Origin: Oscarella lobularis
Lineage: Eukaryota > Porifera > Homoscleromorpha > Homosclerophorida > Oscarellidae
Length of the DNA stretch: 64,000 bases
Direction of reading: 5' to 3'
Assembly: GCF_947507565.1 (NCBI RefSeq)
Contig: NC_089182.1
Location: 2,604,001 to 2,668,000 of the forward strand
Position numbers and translations under genes: made by a program. This document shows, one piece after another, positions 56,317 to 64,000 of this stretch (positions are counted from its first letter, which is position 1; each line of letters starts with the position of its first letter). A model generated the notes under the pieces. That model did not search any database, was not told where the DNA came from, and saw only the letters and a list, made by a program, of their open reading frames with translations.

Positions 56317-58737
56317 TCAAACATCAATTGAAGACTGCATGGGGCAGGGCGAAACGGAAATATGACTGAGAGCCATAGAACTGAGAGCGTCCAAACCTAC
56401 TTCCCTTCTGATGAGGCAAACAGGACACGGTCCACAGTACTGGCTGTGATGCCGTTTGGCATCAAAATCGCTGCCGCAGAAAAAAGCGAAACGCTTCAAA
56501 CCGAATTCGGTCACCAAACGAAACTCCCTGCTTCGAGCAATCTTCAGCAGAGGCAAAAGCGTTGCGTGACGGTAGGTGAAATCCACGTCAGAGAAATCGC
56601 CAGTGAAAATGCGAACAGCCAAACTTTCTCTTGTCTCACAATCTGAAGGCCACCAGTCGACCGATTGGTCGTGTACGAGTAGAAGACATGCCAGATACGA
56701 ATACGCCACGTGCATGCTTTTCTCAAGAGGTAATTGAGTTAGGACTGCGTCAAACACTTGTTTGCAAAACAGGGTCGGTGCCAAATAAAGGCTTTCAGCC
56801 AAGACGGACAAAGCTTCGACGGAAGCGACGTATAACATAGATGATAACCAGCTGTCGTTAGTAGAGAACGTCTCAAACGTTAATTGAGTCAATGCAGAGA
56901 TAGCTTTAACAGGTAGAATTTCGCCAAAGGCGGAAAAGACTTCTGGCGACGGTAGCCCACAAAACAAAAGCACGAAAGAATTCAGCAACGATGTTCCGTA
57001 AAAGAACACATCAATGAGCCTAAATACCGTGTACACTTTTAGATTTTCATCTGCTTTGGCGACTTACTCTTCGTTTTTGGAAATGATTAATTTAGACATC
57101 ATATGTGGACCGATTTTTGACGCCATCTTCATCCGATTAGGCGGTGAAAGGGAAGAGAGGACTGCATTCAACAGATTCCATCTGTCTTCTATGCCTAGGC
57201 CTGTCTCTTCTGGCGGCAAAACAAGAAGACATAATTGAAGAGCCAGATGACGCAGAACCTTCCTCTCCGCAATAAACTCCGCATATTTCGAAGAGAGTGA
57301 CACAATGCTAGCTAAACTTTCGTCGTAAAACTCCCCATCATTACTCTTATGCCGAAGAGAAAATAGAAGTAAATTTTCGAGTAGCTGCTCCAACGCATCG
57401 GTCATAAATGGACCAGAAGCGCAGTCAATAGCGATAGTTCCGGTGCTCAGCAGCCCCACTATAAACCCGTTATTGCCGAAGTCGTTGTCGGTCAAACAGC
57501 GTCTTGCAACGGTGCAAAGCATCTTTGTCAAGGGAACGAGACCCCTCCTGACAAATCTGTCACTGTCTATGTTCACAATTTCTTCTATTATTTCTGGCTG
57601 GGACTGGTAAGCGTAGTCGACGTTCTTGAGAGCGCGACTCTGATGAAACTGGTACTCATAGCAGAAAGCGCGAGGCACGAAAGATGAAAGCGCCAGTTTC
57701 AGAGAAGGACGACCAATCAACGTCTCGGGAACCATAGTATCCTTGATCAGGTTACTAAGAAACCGTAGCTGATTAAGACGATCTGTTATCGTAAGAAGAT
57801 CTTCCAACGTATCCCAACGGCAGTTGTCTGACACGTCAAGACAAGTAAGAGACGAAGTCCAAGGCAACATACGACGAAGGGTGACGTAGAAACGCTCATC
57901 GCAAGAAATAGCGCCATTCATGGGCATCTCATCTAGACCCACTATAGCGTACGAAACATCGAGACTGACGAGACGCTGTAACTTTTCAAAGAAACATCTG
58001 ACAGTAGTGTTATGGTCCTTCCCAGTCTGCCAATCACTGATACTCATTATCTCAAGCGAATGCATAAGCAATTCCGTTAGGCCATCCGATGCAAAAATAC
58101 GCCCAGTGAAAAAAACGTCATACCAAGTTAAAGTCGTTCCGGATATGTTCAGGTGTTCCAAATGTCTCATTGACGTCATCGCCGCGCAAAAATCATCTTC
58201 CTCCAGATTCGTGAAACTCAAGTCGAGATGCTTCATATTCGAAAAGTGGTCGATAACGCGACAACCTATGTCGCCTGTCACGTGATTTGCGGCCAAGAAC
58301 GTCAGAGAGTCCCTTGATGGGGTCCCAACGAATGTCTCCAAGAAGGGAACAGGCAAGTTCCCTAAGCAAGGACTGAAAGATATATCGACGCTTTTCAAGT
58401 GTTCCTGATTTCTCAGACGCTCAACTATGGCTTCCTCATCATCAACTTTCATAAGGGAATAGAGTGGTAGCGTCTTCAAATAGCGTCTATTCCAGAGTAA
58501 CAGATCTAGCACGCGCGACGTAAGCCTTCCGCGCTGCGCGAGTCCTTCCAGAAGCAGGTTTGCCACCGGTTCGGGCAAGACGCTCTTTTCCGAATGAGAA
58601 AGGAGGATTTCGGCTATTGACGGCAGCGCTGACGCTGGTACATTCGAAATGCGAAGAAGATCTGCTGAAGACGGCGAAGTTCTGCAAAGGCACGTCAGGC
58701 ACAAGTCCGAAAGCGAAAGAAGAAGCCGAGCGTCCAT
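56317..58737 (-). CDS. Leucine-rich-repeat protein of the ZYG11/ZER1 type
   Basis: Two exons (58737-57068 and 57019-56317) join in frame to 790 residues. The start MDARLLLSLSDLCLTCLCRT and LPEPVANLLLEGLAQRGRLT recall the N-terminal VHL-box region of ZYG11/ZER1 CUL2 adaptors. LRRs follow: HLKSVDISFSPCLGNLPVPF, MKHLDLSFTNLEEDDFCAAM, LEHLNISGTTLTWYDVFFTG, RLVSLDVSYAIVGLDEMPM, SLTCLDVSDNCRWDTLEDLL. The rest is helical (ALEQLLENLLLFSLRHKSND; LRHLALQLCLLVLPPEETG), continuing in exon 2 (KAISALTQLTFETFSTND). In that family the protein recognises N-terminal glycine degrons for ubiquitination. Coding by two long exons is unusual here. It lies between a TRPA gene and a TRPA fragment. Confidence 0.72.
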
Positions 58738-58929
58738 TGCGGAACACGTGACGAAACGTTTTGAGCGACCAACGAAACCTGGATAGAGAAGGGATGGATC
58801 GAGTCAGAACAACGAGAAGGTGAGAGCGAGTTAGAAGCCAGTCGAAGTGTAGCCAGAGGCTCAAATCATTAACGTTCGAGAAGAGGGCTTCAGAGAACAT
58901 GACGTATTCTGTCAGGCCCTTTTTCTCCG

Positions 58930-59032
58930 TGGAGAAGATTACGCCAGTCCCAGCCTACGCTGAGACCAACCTAATCTTCTCTAAATTTTTGCGTAGGCAT
59001 GGCTAAGAAAAACAAAACAGAGAAGATCGGCC
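58930..59032. repeat. U6-like palindromic repeat, single unit downstream of the TRPA gene
   Basis: GGAGAAGATTACGCCAGTCC, CAGCCTACGCTGAGACC, CCTAATCTTCTCT, AAATTTTTGCGTAGGCATGG and AACAAAACAGAGAAGATCGG: one array-type unit, somewhat worn, lying between the start of the LRR gene and the stop of the TRPA gene. Confidence 0.85.
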
Positions 59033-59054
59033 TTATTGCGCGAAAGTAAATCAA

Positions 59055-62000
59055 TCAAACGGTTGTCTCCTCTAGTAAATACTCGGACTTTTCGTATCTT
59101 ACTATTGGCTCCGAGTTTTCGTCGAGCTCCTGCTCCTTCTCTTCTGCTTTTTCTATCGACCCCTCTTCTGTGCCAGCTGAAAAACGATTCAGCGCCCTGA
59201 AACGACGTCGGATAGCCTTGTTCTGCTGCACTCTGGCCAACGTCTTTTTTGCCGCCTCTTTGAACGTCAGTGGATGGGCTCGTTCCCATTCCGGCTCCTT
59301 CTCAGCAGGAAGAAGAGCCGACACCAATTTATCAACTTTTGAACGAATGTCGTTAATTCTAAAAAAAGTCAAAAATTGATTACAGTACAATTAATTAAAG
59401 CCGAGAAGGTTGCCTTTGATCTTGATACGTCAGTCGATCGCTCAAAGTTTCTAGAACCGGTGCAAGATTTTCCTGATCATTTTCCGGTAGACCCTTTCTA
59501 TTCTTCTTGCAGTCAACATTGATCGTCATCTTTTGACGAAGCTGCAAGACGAAGCGAAAAAGTCTCACTTTGCATTACTAAAAAGATTTTCTCAGCCTAC
59601 AAACGAGATCCAATTTTTGCGCTTCGACAAGTCCACTTTAACCGAATCGACCCAGAACTTGCGTAGAAAACAGTTGGGAAGAGACTGCTCCAAATCCACG
59701 TGCAGATCGACTTGCATGATGTATCCTTCAATTGTCGACCTCTCCCACACCGACTCGACATCTCCAACAGCGAGAGCTATCTGTATAAAAGACAGAGCAA
59801 AGTAATTTATGTATCTATAATAGCTTCTCGGCGCACTAGAAGGTTCATGACGAGGATTCCCATGAAAATGACGAAGATAAGGTACAGCAAAGATAGCCAG
59901 ATCCTCGTGCTATCTGAAAGAACGTCGTGGTCATTTGGATTCGAAGAATTCGGTAAAAACAGTTCGTTAAAGTCGACTTCTCCGATCATCATAGTAAAGA
60001 CTTTGAGAGGAGATGATTCAAAATTGCTATAAGCAGGAAACTCCTGTGAAAATTTATAAAGGTAACCAATCGACTGATTCAATTAAGATTTTCTCACGAG
60101 ATGCGACGGAGCAAGAAGTGTGTAGAAAGCGAACGAAAATCCAAGAATAAGAAGCAATAAGACGACAGAGACCTAAAAGAAAAAGCTGATTCTCAAGAAT
60201 CGACTTTCGCTGTCGTTATACCTGAAAAAACCTTTTGGCCATTTTAGTCACCATCACCATAAGTATTCCTATGTAAGGCAGTCTGAAGAGAGCCAATCAG
60301 ACAAAAGATTAGTTTTGAGCAATAAAGAAAGAGGAAACTTGCCTCTTCAGGTACATTGTCAGAGAGGTCCAAGAAATGAATATGGCAATCGCTCCAACTA
60401 CCCAATTATGATCATCTCCTATGTCTTTGATTGGTAAAATGAAAACAAAGGCAAGAATGTTTCCAGGAAGTGTCAGTGCGTCGAGCCTTCCTAATCCACG
60501 AAAGTAACTTTCAAACCGTCGGCCAACCTGATTGTTAGACAAAGATTAATGAAGAAGAGTCAAGATTTTGATTTAGCTTACAATAGACCCGACGATTCGT
60601 TCTAACGTCAACATGCACAGCACAGACGCAGAAACGATAAGTAGAACCTGGACGACTCTAAAAGGCGATTGACTCTACGTCGTCCCAATTACATTGGTAT
60701 CACATCAAATCCGTTCTCAAACTTACGGTATCAGACGAATTCTTGCTCTTGGGCCAATTGGACGGATGAGCCAGAACGACGTACGTGCTCAGAAATATTA
60801 CGTAAACCAACAATGCTAATAAATACAAACCGTAGAGCCACCAGCCAAAGCTGAGCCTACAAAAAAAAGACCCTGGCACATTACGATGCACTCGGCCCAC
60901 TATTAGCTACCGCACCATTTAACATTCAACAAAGCACAGGAAACAGGATGAGCCAAACACCTCTTCACCCTCAACTTTTGCATTGTCTAAAAAAGAAAAA
61001 ATCAGGTGATAATTGAAACAGTCGTCTGTTCTCACGCGAAATGCAGTCAAGCTATCTCGCACGTCACTACTGTAGCCTTGTAGAAACCGAAAGTCAAATG
61101 TCTTCTAAAATGAAAAAAGATTGTTCTTATATTTCGTCATCTGTACACACTATGTATTCGCTGACCGTATTATCCTCTTCTCGGCAACAACGATCCATAA
61201 ATTTCAGCGCAACATCGGGCATTTTTTCGACCATCCACTGTATCTGCGATTTCGTCTCCACTTCCATTCGCATGACCTTTCTCTTATTCACGTCGACGAC
61301 AGGCTGCTTGACTCGTTCGCGCAGCGCCGCCTCCCAACGCGAGTGCTCGGCGAAAGCGATCGCCGCTCGCTTTGCGCCGCAATGCATCGCCACGTCGAGA
61401 GGATTCTGATTGGCGTGATTCATCAGAAGGCGCACTTGAGCGTCGAGCAAGAACCGAACGGTGTCCGGCTGATTAGACAAAGCAGCATAATGAAGGGCAG
61501 TATTCTAGAGAGAAAATAAAATATACGAGACATTTGCATGATATGCGCGATTCACTGACCCCCGATTTGTCCCTGTCGTCGCAGCAGCATTTTTCTGTGA
61601 TCAATATCGCTCGGCAAGATTCTACGCTGCCCTGAGCCGCAGCATAGTGCAGCGGAGTGCATTCCTGCGCATCTCTACATAAGCTATATTATACACGTAT
61701 TTGTAATAGAGAGATGTCCTGCTCTAGACCTGAGTATGCAGGCACCCTTTTCAATGAGTGCTACGACGAGTCGAAACTTTCCGTTCGCCGCCGCTCGGTG
61801 AAGAGGCGTCTTGCCTTTGTAGTCCGTCGCGTTGATGCTTTTTTGAATGCGACTGTAGGCAATCAGATGCTGAGCTGAATGCAGCCAGCCATTCCTCGAA
61901 AAAAAAAACCCCAGATAGTCAGACTTATAAAAATATTCGATTGCGCGCGTACTCAGCTGCCATGTGCAAAGGTATTCGTTTCTTCAAGTTACGTGAATTC

Positions 62001-64000
62001 GGATTAGCACCGCAACTGAGAAGTTGAACGACGTTCTATAGCAAAAGCAGTGTATATGAAAATCAAATTTCGTACATATACATACAGACTCGACTTACTC
62101 GGAAATAGCCTCCGGTTGCCGCGTAGTGAAGAGCCGTGTCGCTATCAGTAGCGTCTTTCATATTCAAAAAATCCTGACTAATATTCTTTCCCTTGCACAG
62201 GATATATATACAAATACAAAAAGCATTTGAGCGCTGCTCGCAATACCTCGAGCACGAATTCCATGGTTTCAATGTGTCCGACCGCTTGGTGAACAACCGA
62301 GCAGCCCGTTGCATTGACGACCGTCAAGTCGGCGCCGGAGTTGATAAGAAGGCGCACCGTCTTCGTGCAGCCGTGATGAGCGGCGAGCAAAACAGGCGTA
62401 TTGCCCTCTCTGTCTTTCGAATCGATAGCAGCACCCTAAATCAATAAATAGAGCTAATAGCCCAAGGGGGAACTTTACGTGCCTTCGACAGTAGAAGCTC
62501 CACAACTTCGGGTAAATCTGCTTTGGACGCTCTAGACAAGATAGGGAAGTGAATTTCTACATGATGTGGGTATACGATGCCTACTCGTGAAGCGGCATGC
62601 GACCTTTGTTGTTCCTCATGTGAACAATGTCTTCGTCGACGCTAACCAAGTGGCGAACGATTCCAACGAAGCCGAGCTGAGCGGCCAAATGCAGCGGCGT
62701 GTCACCGCAAAGCTACGACAAGCAACAAAAAAATCTCTCGCATGAGACAGTAATCGAGAAAGGAATAATTTTAGTAACCATGCAATGCTTCAACCTGACG
62801 CCTTTCTCCAGACACATACGCACGACCTAAGGACATAGAAAACCCTCCGCTTCGTTTTCTACGTAATAACTTACAGGAAGGTGACCGCTGCGAACGGCTA
62901 GATGAAGTAGAGACGACTGCGTCAAATCAGCCATGTGCAGTATGTCCTTCCACATAGTGCAGTGGATCTTACGCTTGCAAGCTAAAGATGCACACCATCC
63001 TTCTAAAATTTCTTCTTTTTAATTAACTAATTGATCACCGTGCTGAAACAGGACGTCGAGAACGCTTCGCGATCCCTTCAGCGCTGCCGTGCTGAACGGC
63101 GTGAAGAGATTCTGATCGCGACACAGAAGCAATTTGACGTCAGAAGGGTAATTCACCGACGAGAGCAATTCGGGGCAATCTTGAAGTGTGCCCTTTTCCT
63201 CTTCTCCTCCTCCTCCTCCTCCTTCTCTTTGTGGACCATTCAGTTGCTGGATGGCAATCTCGCGTTGCTCCTCGACGTACAAATCATCGTTGTCGCTCGT
63301 CGCGTTGCTGCTCTCGCGACCCGCCACGGAGATCATGCGAGCGAAACGAAACGCTTTTTTCTTGTCCTCGTCGTAGTGAAGAAGGAGCGCGGCAATTTCC
63401 GGCAAATCGGCCTCGGCGGCCACGTGCAACGCCGTTTGGCCTTTGGGCGAGCGCAGCGTCGTGTTCGGCTCTTCTTCGAGCACGTGCTGGCGGACGAGGT
63501 ATAAAACGTGCGATTAATTATTTAATCTATATTTATCTGTATGTTGTGATGGGCTATGAGACCGCTCAACATATTTTTCTCGTGTTGCCATCTGGAGACA
63601 TGCCATGCGTTCTCACTTCAACAATGGCCGTGCTTCCCGTTCTGACTGCCATGTGGAGAAGTGGCTCGCGTTCGCTCGGATTCGAGTCGACGTACTTCTG
63701 AACGATTCGCGTCATCAGTTTCGTTTCGCAGTCTGTCAGTGACCTCGGTGTCGAATCTATTGGCAACGAAGCCAGATTGGAATGATGACGTATCATTAGG
63801 CGACACTCGTACCACTACGTATTGATTCTACCTCGTTTCTGCTTCCATCGGCCCAGAACGCGATTTATAACCATAATTTCGTTTGCCTTTTTTTCGAACG
63901 CGCCAGTGACCTACAGGATAGGACGTTAGGTTTATATTCTGCAGTCGGTTGTCTTACTAGTGCTTGGCCGCGCTTTCGCTTCTTTAGCTGGCGCGGACTG
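59055..64000 (-). CDS. TRPA1-like ankyrin-repeat cation channel (5' end beyond the window)
   Basis: The gene runs leftward from beyond 64000; the edge exon is cut, with its donor near 63959. N-terminal ankyrin repeats: REPLLHMAVRTGSTAIVE, GQTALHVAAEADLPEIAALL, TPFSTAALKGSRSVLDVLF, PVLLAAHHGCTKTVRLLINS, SDTALHYAATGGYFR, ALHYAALSNQPDTVRFLLDA. A linker (KRKVMRMEVETKSQIQWMVE) and membrane helices follow (WWLYGLYLLALLVYVIFLST near 60810; LPGNILAFVFILPIKDIG near 60440). The pore and S6 are VFTMMIGEVDFNELFLPN and LSLLYLIFVIFMGILVMNLL, as in TRPA1 (gating, calcium entry). The cytosolic tail includes INDIRSKVDKLVSALLPAEK and ends at 59055. Reactive N-terminal cysteines of TRPA1 could not be assessed. 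Many exons are short; joins are approximate. Confidence 0.85.

Overview
The window is eukaryotic and almost certainly metazoan. Genes are split into short exons by GT-AG introns of about 40-60 bp. They include animal-type families: NIPBL, a TRPA-like channel, a fibronectin-III receptor tyrosine phosphatase, a receptor guanylate cyclase, ZnT7 and a CARD protein. Gene density is high, with several divergent gene pairs sharing a few hundred bases of promoter. A marine early-branching invertebrate, plausibly a sponge, fits the compact introns and gene set, but that placement is inference.

Layout. 0-4 kb: tail of an unknown gene, an Ldh2-type malate/lactate dehydrogenase-family gene, an ankyrin-repeat gene on the minus strand and a U6 snRNA gene (minus). 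4.2-5.9 kb: a mosaic of broken host-gene pieces (an unknown first exon, the 3' half of the zinc transporter SLC30A7, the C-terminus of SMC2). 5.9-10.5 kb: gene-poor repeats, including two ~480-bp tandem units, three ~220-bp tandem units behind a TATA/CRE-like cluster, and a decayed ORF. 10.5-13.1 kb: a small secreted protein with a predicted N-terminal histidine (minus), divergent from an intact SLC30A7. 13.7-26.1 kb: tandemly duplicated Ig/FN3 receptors. The first ends just after its membrane helix; the second continues into two tyrosine phosphatase domains. 26.5-33.5 kb: a CARD-transmembrane protein, UTP15, a small EGF-like secreted protein (minus) and a CNBD2-like protein. 33.7-42.9 kb (minus): an X325/EGF/DOMON surface protein, a receptor guanylate cyclase and WDR18. 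43-50 kb: NIPBL, the cohesin loader. 51.4-64 kb (minus): an armadillo-type protein, a 27-unit satellite, a TRPA exon fragment, an LRR/ZYG11-like protein and a TRPA-like channel running off the right edge.

The most unusual signal is a palindromic repeat family whose two arms both resemble the ACAGAGA-box region of the U6 snRNA encoded in this same window. It occurs singly at 30.96-31.13 kb and 58.93-59.03 kb, and as a 27-copy, ~104-bp-period array at 53.06-55.80 kb. Other notable points: a MITE whose target-site duplication recreates a 5' splice site, clustered divergence in the receptor FN3 loops, two GC-AG introns, and a CARD protein with a C-terminal membrane helix.

The genes are mostly housekeeping (ribosome biogenesis: UTP15, WDR18; splicing: U6; cohesin loading: NIPBL; zinc transport: SLC30A7) interleaved with surface and signalling genes. 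No single pathway links them. All exon joins were read by eye.
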